DNA of 64,000 nucleotides. It comes from Macrocystis pyrifera. Taxonomy: Eukaryota > Sar > Phaeophyceae > Laminariales > Laminariaceae. Location of the stretch: contig JASSKH010000003.1 in NCBI GenBank assembly GCA_031763025.1, positions 1,789,001-1,853,000 on the forward strand. Reading direction: 5' to 3'. Under the pieces are notes generated by a model, which was not told where the DNA came from, did not search any database, and worked only from the letters and a program-made list of their open reading frames with translations. Shown one piece after another: positions 11,801 through 22,907 of the stretch (positions are counted from its first letter, which is position 1; every line of letters begins with the position of its first letter). The position numbers and the translations under genes were made by a program.

Positions 11801-13693
11801 GGGAAACTGATCGCTACGGAAGCGCTGCTGGCGCACTGCTGACACACTGCTGGTGACGGCTGACACTCTACCGGTGCCCTGCCTAGCTATATCGGCGTTC
11901 ATGCGTGGTGGTTGGGAGGGGGAGGAGGTGTACTCATTTGTTGCCTGCCTTAGTCATTTGGTCATTGACCACGCATCCCTTTCGAGACGGAGCACCACGA
12001 GGGGGGGGGGGGACATGACATTTAGTTAGTGACGGCTCGCTTACCCTCTGGTCGTCGGTACATAACAGACAAGGGCACAGAGTTCACATACCAGACCCCT
12101 CGCCGCCCCCTAGACCCTCCGTCGCTATTAATACCTCCTACCCCCACCCCCACTCCCTGCGTACCACGAACTACTACTGCTGTACATGTGCAGGATTGGC
12201 AGGAGTTTGTGGACGATGAGGGCAACCCCTACTGGTACAGCTCTACCACCGGCTCTTCGCAGTACGAGAACCCATACGACCCTATGTGGAGTGGGGACTC
12301 CGTCGTCACCAGCGGGTCGATGGTACCATACGGTACGGTCCCATACGTTGTCGTCCCATACGATACGTTCTTATACAGTACGGACCCATACGTTACAGTC
12401 CCATACGGTACGGACCCATACGGTACGATTACGTACGGTGCGGTCGCGTATGGTATCGTCCCATACAGTTGGGGAGGTGCCTTGTTTTTTACCAGAATTA
12501 CGGCGTGAATGTCTATGTGGGCGGGGGGGGGGGGGGGGGGGGGGGGGCGATGTACCAATTGACGGTTGGATTGTGTCCGTTGAGCCACAGCAGTGACTGG
12601 GGTATAGATATTATGCACAACAAGTATCTCCCTGTTTGTCGAGGTTTCCGGTGCCGTCGGGGTACGGAGTTCGTAATCGAATCGCAAAATGTTTTGGTGC
12701 CTACGGAACCGCCCAACAGTTTCGTCGGTCGCGGCGCTTTTGTTCACGACTACTAAAAACTCGCAGAATGCATTGGTCTGCCAATTGCCCAGGTTGTTTG
12801 GTTTGCATACGAAAAATTGAGCGTTATTTTATATTACGAGAGGGCATGGGTGGGTGAAATTATAATATGACATGTTCGTGTCACCGGTAGTTAGTTTTTT
12901 ACGCCTCTGAAGCACACGATGCCGAAACCGCGATGTCAGCGATTCGCAACCATTTCTGCCGTAAAATATCGTACACGTATGTATATATTACCCAAACCTT
13001 ACTGTTGATTTTTTGCACTCTCAACGGAACCAAACTGCCGGCACCCTTGCATCTTTTCTGCTTCTTGGCTGAACAGCTGCTGGAGCCCAGGACGGATCAC
13101 AACAGTGGGGTGCAGAGGTGGGTGCACGTTTTTATTTTCCGACGCCACGCCGTGAAAAGTGTGGAATGGAACTCCCATTCCTGAACCCACCTCTGCGATC
13201 GATTTACGCTTTGCCTTGAAAGCCCAGGTGCAAACATGTGGTGGGTACGTATTGTGTTACGATCTGGCTTCCTTCGGCTGATCAACTTGCGCTTGGTTGC
13301 TATCCGGAAGGCCGAGGCATGGCTGTTCATTTCTCACACGAACCCCACGACAAAGCACCCATCCCCCCCACCTCCCTACACCTCCACTCACCTCCCCCCC
13401 CCCCCCCCCCCCCCCCCCCCCGACTCACGGACCCACCTCCCAACCCACCCGCCCAGCCACTTACCTACCCCACCCACTGCCCCCCGTGCCTCCCTGTGTC
13501 CCTCGTTGCCGTTTTGCCGGCTATGCAGGGCGAGGAAGCCTACGTTTATCCGCAGTCGGGAGCATTGATGCCGACCGAATCCTCGGGGGGCGAGTGGAGC
13601 GAGCATCTTGACGACGAGGGTCGAAGTTACTACTACAGTTCCGTCACGGGGGAAAGCCAGTACGAGATACCGGCTGCTCTACAGACGTGGTAG
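198..13693 (+). CDS. IQ-motif / WW / double B-box protein, 12 exons
   Basis: A phase-consistent model uses exons 198-579, 926-984, 1542-2055, 2522-2657, 4530-4680, 5896-5997, 6693-6846, 8394-8489, 9334-9536, 11239-11559, 12194-12322 and 13529-13693, giving 803 residues and a TAG stop. IQ motifs (calmodulin or light-chain binding in known families) include AAITIQRAVRGFSARR near residue 222, LQKLYRGRHGRR, RIQAATRGMWGRQ, NVQ|RTYRGHRSR and KIQ|ALVRGHLSKR, where bars mark introns. A first WW domain follows (WTETW...WFYYNAQTGE | ALWEPP). Two B-boxes come next; all zinc ligands are spaced C-x2-C-x8-C-x2-C-x4-C-x2-C-x4-H-x7-H, and the second is split by the 9537-11238 intron. Two more WW domains (DWQEFVDDEGNPYWY and EWSEHLDDEGRSYYY) have Tyr in place of the second Trp. 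The frame is open to the window edge, so 198 may be an internal Met. Exon ends 579, 1542, 8489 and 12322 were chosen by phase and are less certain. The partner and cellular site are unknown; a cytoskeletal or scaffold role is inference. Confidence 0.8.
2664..2770. repeat. Trinucleotide microsatellite (CTA/CTG then GAA)
   Basis: This is a run of CTA and CTG triplets that switches to AAG/GAA, just inside the 2658-4529 intron of the IQ/WW/B-box gene. Confidence 0.9.
2846..2934. repeat. GTGAYT hexamer repeat
   Basis: Imperfect repeats of GTGATT/GTGACT/GTGATC in the same intron. Confidence 0.8.
3066..3180 (-). repeat. SINE-A fragment
   Basis: The reverse complement matches the 3' part of the SINE-like copy at 31085-31550 (about 31440-31545), including CATGAG-type and CCACAATACAATG words. 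It ends in an A/T-rich tract. The rest of the 2658-4529 intron shows only A-rich low-complexity sequence and a poly-C run at about 4171-4201. Confidence 0.6.
4681..5895 (+). other. Intron 5 of the IQ/WW/B-box gene
   Basis: A phase-0 intron separates the sequence encoding AALNVQ from RTYRGHRSR, inside an IQ motif. It holds a CTA/CTG triplet tract at 5718-5823 and several weak coding-like stretches. One of these, around 5133-5220, reads like another IQ motif (CAIIIEAKRQQGRR) but has no usable donor, and may be a decayed exon. Confidence 0.6.
6965..7110 (-). repeat. GATCT-rich dispersed repeat, copy 1
   Basis: It shares GATCTAGATC, GATAGATC and GTTGTGCAGGA words with 21690-21895 and 24110-24355, in opposite orientation to those copies. 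It lies in the 6847-8393 intron, whose remaining sequence shows nothing else recognisable. Confidence 0.5.
8465..8870 (+). repeat. 71-bp tandem repeat starting at an exon end
   Basis: Units begin GATTGGTTGCCGTGACGG at 8509, 8580, 8651, 8729 and 8800. The period is 71 except for one 78-bp unit. The GACCCCTTGGAAG word at the end of exon 8 (donor near 8490) is part of the unit, so the array grew out of the exon-intron junction. Confidence 0.85.
8925..9330 (+). repeat. 12-bp minisatellite (TTCACTTATGGC)
   Basis: About thirty degenerate 12-bp units lie in the intron just before the first B-box exon. Because 12 is a multiple of three, the array stays open in frame as (Y/H)GFT repeats for long stretches. 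Confidence 0.85.
9675..9860 (+). repeat. Dispersed repeat related to 61075-61290
   Basis: The reverse complement of 61075-61290 matches this stretch through CCCAAGTATA, CAAGATTGGC, TTCCGACGATTTTGGG and CTCACTT...AAGGAGCTC words. A G run at about 9650-9672 precedes it. Confidence 0.55.
9927..10149 (+). repeat. Repeat module M2 (CATGGCCGTNGTCGTATG), copy 1
   Basis: This 220-bp module is nearly identical to 23262-23485. Shorter versions lie at 17876-17945 and 28503-28605. It includes CATCCCTACAATGCCGGGAC and GGATGACAGCCTCAATGAG. Confidence 0.75.
10163..10262 (+). repeat. Repeat module M1 flanked by G runs, copy 1
   Basis: The core reads TTGCCATAGTCA-type sequence then GACCACGCATC and TTTCGA-type words, with G-rich tracts on both sides. 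Related copies lie at 11908-12013, 23122-23240, 28607-28680 and 39580-39665, all on the plus strand. Confidence 0.7.
11070..11222. repeat. ACAC-rich tract then poly-C, at an acceptor
   Basis: CA-rich low-complexity sequence is followed by a C run that forms the pyrimidine tract of the splice acceptor at 11238. The intron upstream (10263-11069) shows no other recognisable feature. Confidence 0.7.
11908..12013 (+). repeat. Repeat module M1, copy 2
   Basis: Same module as 10163-10262, again bounded by G-rich tracts, in the 11560-12193 intron. Confidence 0.65.
12323..12475 (+). repeat. 15-bp minisatellite (CCATACGGTACGGTC)
   Basis: About ten degenerate units start at or just before the proposed donor at 12323. 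The array stays open as VPYGT repeats, so it could be read as coding if splicing were skipped. A 27-base G run follows at about 12521-12547. Confidence 0.8.
13360..13500 (+). repeat. C-rich tract before the last exon
   Basis: CACC-rich sequence with a C run of about 30 lies upstream of the acceptor at 13528, and could serve as its pyrimidine tract. Confidence 0.7.
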
Positions 13694-15171
13694 TACGGCA
13701 GTAGGTCTTTTCTTCGCCACTTGGCTTATACGGGGTGTCGTACTGACATTTCCAGCGGAGTGACAGTAGTACGGTTGTAGTATGCAGTATTGCAGTAGGC
13801 AGTAGGCGTTGCAATACGCGCGGTAGGTCAGGCCGATGATCCGTTATTTCTTGTTTTTTGCGGAGCGACGACTGCGTAGATATACTACTGTATTATAGTT
13901 ATTTGTTTTTAGTTGTTTTTGTCTGAGCGGGTGTCTTTCAGGGGAAGCTTGACACGTCTGAAAGGCTGTGAGCTGGCAATTTTGCTACGCATTTCTTCTC
14001 TGGGGTTCCTCCGTGTAGAGCCCAGAGTTAAGTCGCTGTCCAGTATAGTGCAGTACACTTCGATGCGTTCCAGGTACTAGATAGTGTTTTGGGCGAGGGA
14101 ACAGCCCACGAAGCACGGCACCTTCTTCCCGCGCGATCGCGGAGCAGAGCATCCATCCGCTTAGCAGGGGTCTACAGTACCTACTACAGTAGTCTGTAGT
14201 AATGAAACGAAGCACTACTGTTAGAGCTCCGAACAACATTTCACCCCATTATTGGCTAGTAGTCTAAATGGTGCCATGGCGTTCCACGGTGACGCGATAC
14301 CCAGTGTGTATTCTCACCAAAGCACCCCCCTTATAATCTGTACCGGGGGTGTCAACGTCATATTTGCTTTCAACCTGTTGCTATACAACAAGCACAACTA
14401 CTGTGTGTGCCGGATATCGTTACGTAAAAAAAACTATCATACACACTGAGAGACAAGATACGCACAAACATGCATACCCGGCAATCAAACCACGTACGTA
14501 AATACACACATACATACCACATACAGCAGTACATAGATCGTGCGGCCGAGTAAGTGAGAACCTCGTCCAGTAAATTTCCCTGGTGTCCTACTATGTACCT
14601 GGTATAATACACCCGTTATAGCAGTGCAAAAGCTACGTACGGTACAGCAGTATTATCAAAACGTCAAAGATGCTCAGATAAAGATCCCACGTATCATACC
14701 TCGAACAATACACGAGGTACAAGATGGAGGGAACAAGACACTTAACGCATATCCTGGGTCCAATATGCAAACAACGCACAAGAAGACACCAGGTACGTAC
14801 GAGTACCAGGTTCAAGTAACCGGGAATGATACTAGATTCCAGGTTCTAGTACTAATTGACCTCGAGTAGGTACAAGATCATACAAGATACCAGGTGCCAG
14901 GTACAAGATTCAACGTACCGAAGACACAACAGATCCAAGAACAGATCCAAGATCCAGGATGTAAAGATCCAAAATCCGAAATATTACATTTGAGCCGCAC
15001 TTTGAAACCGTTTTGACAGTCTCGCCATTCATCATCAGAGTAGCTGGCGCGGCGAACTCGGACTACAATCGGATGCTCTCGAAGCCAGCGTTCTGCCCAC
15101 GAGCATGGCCCCCCTCGCTTCCCTTGGCCACGCAAGGGTAAAGGCCATCTTTCCGTCAGGTGGAAGGGCAA
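13694..15171. other. Intergenic region between the two plus-strand genes
   Basis: No gene is seen. The stretch is unusually dense in the short words TACCAGGTA/TACCTGGTA and TACAGTA/TACTGTA, and has several GATCCAAGA-type repeats near 14925-14970. The promoter of the EF-hand gene must lie here, but I cannot place it. Confidence 0.6.
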
Positions 15172-18100
15172 ATGGGGCTCGGCGGGTCGACTCTTCTGCC
15201 AGCACCTGACGATCGACTGCTGAAGAGCATTAAAATGCTTGATCTCAGCAACACGGACCTGGCCAAGGTAGATAGCTACAAGTACTACACTCGTACTGTC
15301 TGAACTGCAGCACAACTCTCAAATCTGCGTGCTGCGCTCATTACCAGGTACCTCGCACTACAGTTCAGCAGTACAATGATACGTAAACGTAGCCGCAGCT
15401 TTGCTCGTTGTATACCCAGACTTGAATGCATAGCATGTACTTGTAGACTCACTACAAAGCACATGCAAGGTGCATACCAGGTACGTAATTAATCCGATGC
15501 ATGCTCATCAAGAAAACGAACACATGTTACGGCGAGGTTACGAGTGTAGACTATTAATACGAGTATACTGTACAGTACGTACATAGAACCGCAAGAAAAA
15601 GTGTTGTCGCTCCACTGAAACCCGTCCCCTGTCCGTGTGTGCGTGTGTGAAAAAAAAAAACCTCAATAACAACCACAGGTGTTCACGTTATTCTGCAGGC
15701 ATGACAAGGCGCAGCGAGGCTGCCTTACCCTAGAGAACGTGTACAAGATGCTGGGAGAAAGGAAGTCGATATTTGGGGATAGCTTGTTTGAGCTCATCGG
15801 TGAGTGTCGTGGACGTCAAACTTCTACTATGAAATACAGTAGGCAGACTCCAGCAACAGATTCACAGCCAGACACGGCATACATGTTCGCAGCCATGGAT
15901 ACCGATGTCCATCTTTTCCCCGGACCTCGGACACGCGGTACAAGCAAAACCAAACCAAGTACATACCTGACACTACAGCAGTAGTTTTGTGTTGTTTACG
16001 ATGCGTAGAAGTTATGGAACCATTCTCCGCCGCAAAATCGGCCTGAGAGCTTAGCGGGCACGACATCGACACACAAGGACATACTGTGAAGGTCCTACGT
16101 AATGCGCTGCTGGTGGATTCAGCAGCAGGGCCGATTTTGGACTTCCAGATTAACATCTTGTCACGAACTGGGCTGATCTGAAACATGCATTGAGAAAAGC
16201 TCTTATCCAGAGCGTTTGATCGCGCATATTTACACGACGGGCGATACTCTAAGTGCAGCACAAGTAGTGGCGTCTTCAACATCGCTCCAGCGAGCACTTC
16301 ACGGGACAAAAACAACAATCTCTCAATAACTACGGCGCAAAAACGAAGATATATATCGAAAGCTACTTATCAGACCTATTATATTGGTTCGAACTCAACC
16401 CCAAACTCTTTAGGGCTCAAAGGCAACCAACCAAGAGGTGACATTTTTAGTTTTTGGTCTACTTTCACATCCACTGATATTCACTTGTATTTTCGTTTTT
16501 TGCCCAGTCATATCTTTAACTTTTCTCAATATATTGCTCAATGTATTAGATTTTTTTTTATGTCGTTGGCAAAAGCTACCAGAGTTGTTCAGGCACAGAG
16601 TTTTCCGTGCCAATATTTTTCCACTACACAAAAAAAAAACACCGAGAAAACTCAAAATTCAAGCAACAGCTCTAATTGAAATACGGTCTGAACAAATCTT
16701 GTAGCCTTTGTCAAGGGCTTTACAAAAATGTACGACTTGTTATAAGGCTTAGAGGGTAGGCGATCGGTTAACCTTTTATCAGTAGTCCAACGGACTAAGA
16801 CCTCAACATATGGCGTTGACGGCAGGACAAACGTATATCCGGCCCGTTCCAGGGGGGGGAGAGTGTTACAAGACTTAGATCGGGTAGGCGATCGGTTAAC
16901 CTTTTTCCAGCAGCCCAACGGACTATGACCTTAACAGACTCAAATAATTTTATCAAGAATTGACGACGTTATGGCTATATCAAGTAAAACATCGATCGAT
17001 TACCCACCCAGCAGGGTAATTCTTAGAACAATCTCCCCCCCTCTGAACGGCGGGATCTTTGGGACGTAGCGGTTCCGTCTACGGGCGTACGTTGAACTAC
17101 TGTCTTAGTTTCGACACCCCCGGGGAACCAGGGAGATACCTGGTATGTCTTAAGGGACACATGCGCAAGCGTTTCTATGAAAGAAGTGTTCGAATTGAGC
17201 TTCGAACCCCGTGTCCTGCCGACGACGCCAAATGTGAACGTGTTACCTATACTGAGCTATAGGGGGAAAATGTCGATCGATTACTCTGCCCAGGGCAATC
17301 CTTACAAAAATTGTAAACCAATATACCTGGTACAGAACGTAGCGTCTTCGTCCTGTTTTCCCTCGATCATGGCCACGTCAAACCAAAACCACAGGTATCC
17401 GGGACTTCCAGCAGCTCACGTTTTCCGAGTGGCTGCACGCCATCGCCACCTACTGCCTCTTCGAGGGGGAAGACATCCTGAGGTTCTGCTTTTTCATCCT
17501 CGACCGCGAGAAGAACGGGTACATCGAGAAGGACGAGATGCGAATGCTGGTGAACATGCTCTACAACGTGGACCCGGTCAAGGGCCCGACCGGCAACACG
17601 AAGGTGGCCTTCAACAAGCTCTCTGTGCAGCAGGACGGGAAGATCGAGTTCTGGGAGTTCGAGCTGTTTAACCAGGCGTTTCCTTCGCTGTTTTTCCCGG
17701 CGTTCCGGCTGCAGGTGTGGGTGATACATGATATGACATCACATCATGTGAGAGTGATGCGCATTGTGGAGCACTTGTTGCAAGAGTACCGTATTAGTAG
17801 TGGTCATTCTTTCGTTTTCCCAGCCCAGGGGTGTGCGCCATAAAAATGGAGGCATGTACCGGGGGGGGGGGTGGGACGGTATACTCGATATCATGCATGG
17901 CCGTGCTCGTATGACCATAGACCCTCGCATCCCTACAACGCCGGGACCCACTGCCTGTGATCACGGTTTGTCTGTAGAAAAAAAAACTGCAGTTAGTTGT
18001 GAGTGTAAAAGTTCCTGCGGGTTGAGAGCTGGAAAGTAAAAGGGGTGCCTCTTTAGACTGCACCCTGCACCATGTAAACTGTAACGTACATCCTCGGGTC

Positions 18101-21100
18101 TAGCGATGTTCTGGGCTTGGCGACGATCAGACTGGCATGGAGCAGCGTATACGCTCCTTGTCGCAAGGGCATAGCGGTGTACTACTGTACTGAACACCTT
18201 AAAACAGGGCAACACAACAACAAAAAAACTGGTACTCGTACCAGGTATTCTGATGCTGTGATGATGATCACGGATAAACGGTGTCCGCACCAGGTGTACA
18301 ACTGTTCCCACCCTGCATCGCCTTACACAACACTACAGTATCATTTATGTCCGTTCTTTACATCTCCGGACCGAGTAGTGTGAATAGGTTCGCACCGATA
18401 GTTCATGCATGTACGTGCCGAACTCAGAGCCCCTCCATCCTTTCCCCCACTATCACTACAGATTTCATGGACATGACGCAATCGAAGTATCCCTGAGAGA
18501 CCGTTGCTCAATTCCCCTCCCTTTTCTACTCCCCCTCCCCTCTCTTTCTCTCTATCTACCTCTCTCTCTCCCTTGCTCTTTTATCTCTCTCCTTCTCTCT
18601 ATATATGTTCTATCTCCCCTCTCTCCCCCCCCCCCACCTCTATCTATCTCCCAATGTCGAATCACGCTACAAACATGAAGGTGAAGATGATGCAAGCGGT
18701 ATGGGGCGAAGCGTGGTGGCGAAAAAAGAAGCGAAAAATTCAAGACGACCTCGAGGACAAGCGACGGCGCGAACACGAGGACCGCATGGCCGACGCCACA
18801 AGACTCGAGGCCATGCGCCAGCGCCGCATCAAGCGCAAGATGGGAGCCTGCGCGTACCACTGCTGGCCGTGCGGGCGAGCGGAATACGACAAGATGTTTC
18901 CCAAGCCGCAAGTATCGGTCATCGACCCAGCCTTAGAAGAGGCCGAACGCTTGCGAAAGGTAAGGCACAGCGAGAGCAACACGTCCGCGTCAAGAAGGAA
19001 AACAGCAAAAATTCTATCGGCGCGTGCTATTTTACGACACAGAGGTGGTACGTTTTGGCTAAAATAAGTTCCGACTGACCAAGGAACTACTGTACCTGGT
19101 ATGGTACCCAGTATCCTGGGCGTTCCGTTTGTGGTATTTGCGTATTACAATATTTTGGGTTTTCTACCTTAAGGCCGTCAGATTTTTCATCGGGGGCTAA
19201 TCCTCTTGAGACTTCAGAGGGAATACTCGACGATAAGAAAGTGCCGCCTACAGCAATGACCACTGGGTGAATGGGGGATGATACGAATCGGTGTCCGAGT
19301 TACAACGCAAAATGAGTCGTATGGAACTGGCGCAGGATGACCCCACCGTCACCGCTGGTCGCTCGCGATACTCGTATCATAGACCGTTGAAAACATCAAA
19401 GTCGCAAGTGCTTCCGTCGCTATATCTTCAACACCCAAAGAGATCAAGTACGCGTATTTGCTCAGAAGCTAGTTTTCGTGAAGCATGGAGATCCATCCGC
19501 CTCATACATGTCAGGTGCTATACCCCTATAACGTAGCACGCGTCTCTCTCGTGAATTTCCAGGGGAGTTGCCTGCTATATACATGTAAGGCAATTTGACG
19601 CGAGTCAACGAGGGAAAAAAAGGCTGGAGTCTTCTTGCGATAAATATGCATACGTGGCACGAGCCGTGGTAGGGATGGGGGAGTAGAGAGCCTGCTATGT
19701 GACCCCGGTTCTGAGTTACGACTCCTACTGTAGGACAGGGAGAGAGAAAAGAAGGGAGAAGAAAATGAACGGGATAAAGGACAAAACAACAAAATGCAGG
19801 CGGGCTCACTGGTGATAAAGTTTCGTGCGGGCTAGCGAGCGGTAGTAACATCTCGAGGCAGTGATGATACTACACTGTGCTGTGATATCCGTGAGTGCTC
19901 GTTGGCAACTGCTATTTAAATATTGACATCAACGCCAAAAGAGAGCGTGAGTATGTGTGTGCCTTCGTGACGGAAAATGGCGCAGGGGTAAAGCGTCAAG
20001 AAGAGCGAGCGTGCACAATTTTATTTTTTATATTTTGTTTTTCGTGTGTGCGCCAACGATGCCAAAAGCGAAGGTGTTTGCCTACTGAGGTGAAGGGGTT
20101 ACATATCGACCGACTTCCCAGCCCAGGGTAATCCTTGTAACATCCCCCCCCCCCTCTGAACGGCGGGATATTTGGGACGTAACGGTGTACCGTTCCAGCA
20201 CGGCCGTACGTGGGCCTGCTCGCTTCGTTTCGATACTTGGGAACCAGGGAAGCCTGCTTTTAAGGGACGCACACGAAAGCGTTTCTGCTGAAAAAAATGT
20301 TCGAAGTGAGGTTCGAACCCGTGACCTGGACGACGTCAAATGTGAAGGTGTTACCTACTGAGCTATAGGGGTAAAAAATCGATCGATTGACCAACCTATA
20401 TAGGGTAACCCTCGTATCAGAGTGCTACCATATGCATTCACATCACAGGAAACCACCGGTCCGCGATGCGAATGATCAACAAAGCGCAGGGAGCTTGCTA
20501 GGAATCAATCATCCACGACATGTCGAACAAATCGCGACCGCAACACGCACGCGGGTAGTTCGTACTAGAGGGCAAAGGTGTGATGGCTTTGCCACAGACT
20601 ACGAGCACCCGCATGCAGTTTGCGCCTAAACGCCGCTGTTATCGAAGAACGTTTCTTTCTGAATTTTCCACTCTTTCCTGGAAAAAAAAACCAGGAAACA
20701 TTTCCTAATAAATCAGGAAAATTAACAGAGGGCAAATAACCAGAAATGCTCTTGACAACACTATTCTCTTAGTGCAGGAAAAAAACTCAGGAAATCAGGA
20801 GATAAAACAAACAGTAGGAAAAAAAAAGGACTTTTCTGACAAAACATTATTCGATACTATTAATAACACCACCAGGGGTTATTGCAGTAGTGCACATATC
20901 TAAAAGTGCATGTTGATTTGTCTGGCGAGATATCCGACTATAGATTGAGTATTGGGTTACCGTGCGCTTAACATCGATGAGATCTGCTCAAGCCTCATTT
21001 CAATGTGATCGCGCGGGCGCCCACTCCCTCGCTGCCATAGGAAGCCGAGGCGAAAGCAGCGTTGCAGCGGGAGATGGAGGAACGCTACCTTAACCCCGAA

Positions 21101-21304
21101 ACCCACGAGTACAAGATGTACAGGGAGAAGTTAAACGCCAAGAAAGCCAAGGAGAAGAACCAGCTCGACAAGAAGGCGCCGCCCGCAGGCCGTCGACCGG
21201 AGAAGAGAGAGAAGCGCGCCGACGAGAGGCGGTTGCGGTTAGAGGGCCGCAGGGCTCGGAACGGGAGGTCTGCCGTGGCCGATGGAGCTTTCGACGGAAG
21301 TTGA
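15172..21304 (+). CDS. N-myristoylated EF-hand calcium-binding protein, 5 exons, complete
   Basis: Exons 15172-15267, 15679-15799, 17395-17714, 18681-18959 and 21041-21304 join in phase to 1080 nt (359 residues plus TGA). The ATG is the first after an in-frame TAA upstream. It opens MGLGGST, matching the N-myristoylation pattern Gly2...Ser6, so membrane attachment is likely. Residues 33-72 form an EF-hand-like helical region. Residues 109-120 (DREKNGYIEKDE) make a near-canonical calcium loop, with Glu at position 3 instead of Asp, Asn or Ser. A second loop at 149-160 keeps D, G, I and the final E but lacks the first Asp and is probably degenerate. Residues 180-359 are basic and coiled (WWRKKKRKIQDDLEDKRRRE) with a small CAYHCWPC cluster. 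The N-terminal half recalls neuronal-calcium-sensor or calcineurin-B-like proteins; the long C-terminal extension does not. It lies 1.5 kb downstream of, and in the same direction as, the IQ/WW/B-box gene. Confidence 0.85.
16720..16940 (+). repeat. Two tandem SINE-T tails
   Basis: The word GGGTAGGCGATCGGTTAAC, followed by CCAACGGACT and GACCT(C/T)AAC, occurs twice within 180 bp. The same tail closes the elements at 33360-33630 and 35965-36235. Confidence 0.65.
17020..17285 (-). repeat. tRNA-derived SINE-B, copy 1
   Basis: Read on the minus strand it starts with a tRNA-like head: box A TAGCTCAGTA...GGTAACAC and box B GGGTTCGAAGC. A body then runs to the GAACGGCGGGATC region and a G-rich end. 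It lies in the 15800-17394 intron of the EF-hand gene. Confidence 0.65.
17876..17945 (+). repeat. Repeat module M2, short copy
   Basis: CATGGCCGTGCTCGTATGACC to the GCCGGGAC word, preceded by a G run; the rest of the module is absent. Confidence 0.6.
18490..18660 (+). repeat. CT-rich tract before exon 4
   Basis: A pyrimidine-rich stretch of CTCTCT and C-run sequence leads to the acceptor at 18680 of the EF-hand gene. Confidence 0.7.
20100..20390 (-). repeat. tRNA-derived SINE-B, copy 2
   Basis: On the minus strand it begins CTATAGCTCAGTAGGTAACA (box A) and carries GGGTTCGAACCTC (box B), followed by the same body as 17020-17285. It lies in the 18960-21040 intron, whose other parts show only low-complexity A-rich sequence with CAGGAAA words at 20650-20830. 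Confidence 0.7.
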
Positions 21305-21689
21305 AAAATCACCCTATTTATACGCTACATACAGTACCTGGTACCAGGTATACTTTTTTAGAAGCAATACGATATTAACAAAAAAAAAAAAAACGTTTTT
21401 TCTCGGCGTCGTTTGGGCAGAAACGACGTGTGCCGTTCTTAACCCCTACCTGATACACGTTTTAATGAAAACAAAAAAATGGACAAAAAAAAACTCCACC
21501 TCAGCTGTGTGATCGAGGATTTCGTGGAAACCCCTTGTTTTGCAAGCTGCGTGTGGTGCTTCGCTTCGCGAGCGTGTACATTTTTTCACTCCTGCCGTTT
21601 TTGGGGCTATCACTTGGAAATAGAGCCCGGCACGTGTTTGCATGTTTTTACACCCCGGACAAATCGGACAGATCATCGATTCCCTACTT

Positions 21690-21895
21690 GCTGATCTAGA
21701 TTTTTCAGGGCAAATGATCTGTATGGTCTGTATGATCTAGCTCACGTTGCCGGGTCGGACCACATAATCTGGACGATCTACTGTATGACATGTTTCTTGA
21801 GTTGTATCCGTGTAAAACAGATCCCGCACAGCACCTCAGAACGGCAGGGTAGGATCTAGATTATCTATCTGTAGATAAATAGATCGTGATCTGTG
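21690..21895 (+). repeat. GATCT-rich dispersed repeat, copy 2
   Basis: It shares GATCTGTATGATCTAGCTCA and AACGGCAG...AGGATCTAGAT words with 24110-24355. It lies between the EF-hand gene and the cyclophilin gene. The rest of 21305-22907 contains a short GC-rich open frame near 22113-22487 that I could not support as a gene. Confidence 0.6.
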
Positions 21896-22907
21896 TGCAA
21901 GTTTTCCTTCCGTTAATAGCAGCACACCACTCTGGCCGGAAATATAGGCACCCTTTATACATTAATGAAAAATACAAGTCGGTCGTTTATATTCACGCCC
22001 AGAGTGGTGCCGGGTAACGGCTAACAAGGGAGGTGAGGGTTGCGATTGGTCAGCGCGATCCGCTCGCGTACCCCTACCAATAAATCTCCTCGTAACAAGT
22101 ACCATCGACAAAATGGACACAATGGCACTGCACAAGCACTGGAAAGGCTCAGCTTTTCTAGCAAATCTTATTCCCGACCAAACCGCAAGATACAGACATG
22201 ACGGGTCGCCAGACAGAGCCAAGAAACCCTGGCGAGGGCCCCAGCTCCGTCTCGAAGGGGCTCTTAAGGGAGGCATACGCCGTACAAATAGCCGCCGAAA
22301 ACACCGCAACCGCCGCGACGCTCAAAGGCGAACGTCAGCTGGCGGCGGGAGACCCCGCTTTTTTTTTTTCCCAACAACAACAAAGAGCTCGCGCGCCCCC
22401 CCTCATTCCTTGGGAGAAAACCGATGGGAACGACTGACTAACCGAAACAACAAAAGCCCATTTCGGGGAAGAGATTATCGCCGATGATGTCTGTCTTCCA
22501 CCACAGAATACGAAAAGTTTTCACAATCTGGTTTCAATAATATTTATTTGCGAGACGTGCGCGGGTGGAGTTTCAAAGGCGTCACGTACGTGCCACGTCC
22601 TGATAAACGTCCTTGTTTATTGTCGCCACGAGTCCTTCCTATACACCACCAGCGTGTTATAGGCTAGACACAGCGGTTCATAATATAAGTTGCCTTCGGG
22701 TCTCACCGCGTGGCCAGCCGTATACACCCTGTGCCCTCCACACCAGTCGTTACCCCTTGCCCCCCCCATCTCGACGTTCTCGTCTACCTTCCTCCGCGGC
22801 GTTATCACCCCCCTTGCCCGCACCCACCACCACGGCGCGTCCCCCCCCAACCCGACCCTCTTTCGAGGCACCGTCGTTGGTCGTTTCAAAGCGCACTCTC
22901 GCCCTCT

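Noticed and set aside
22113-22487. ATG-started GC-rich frame of 124 codons; an overlapping frame from 22198
   Set aside because: No domain, no supported splice partners, and two frames compete. It could be a repeat fragment.
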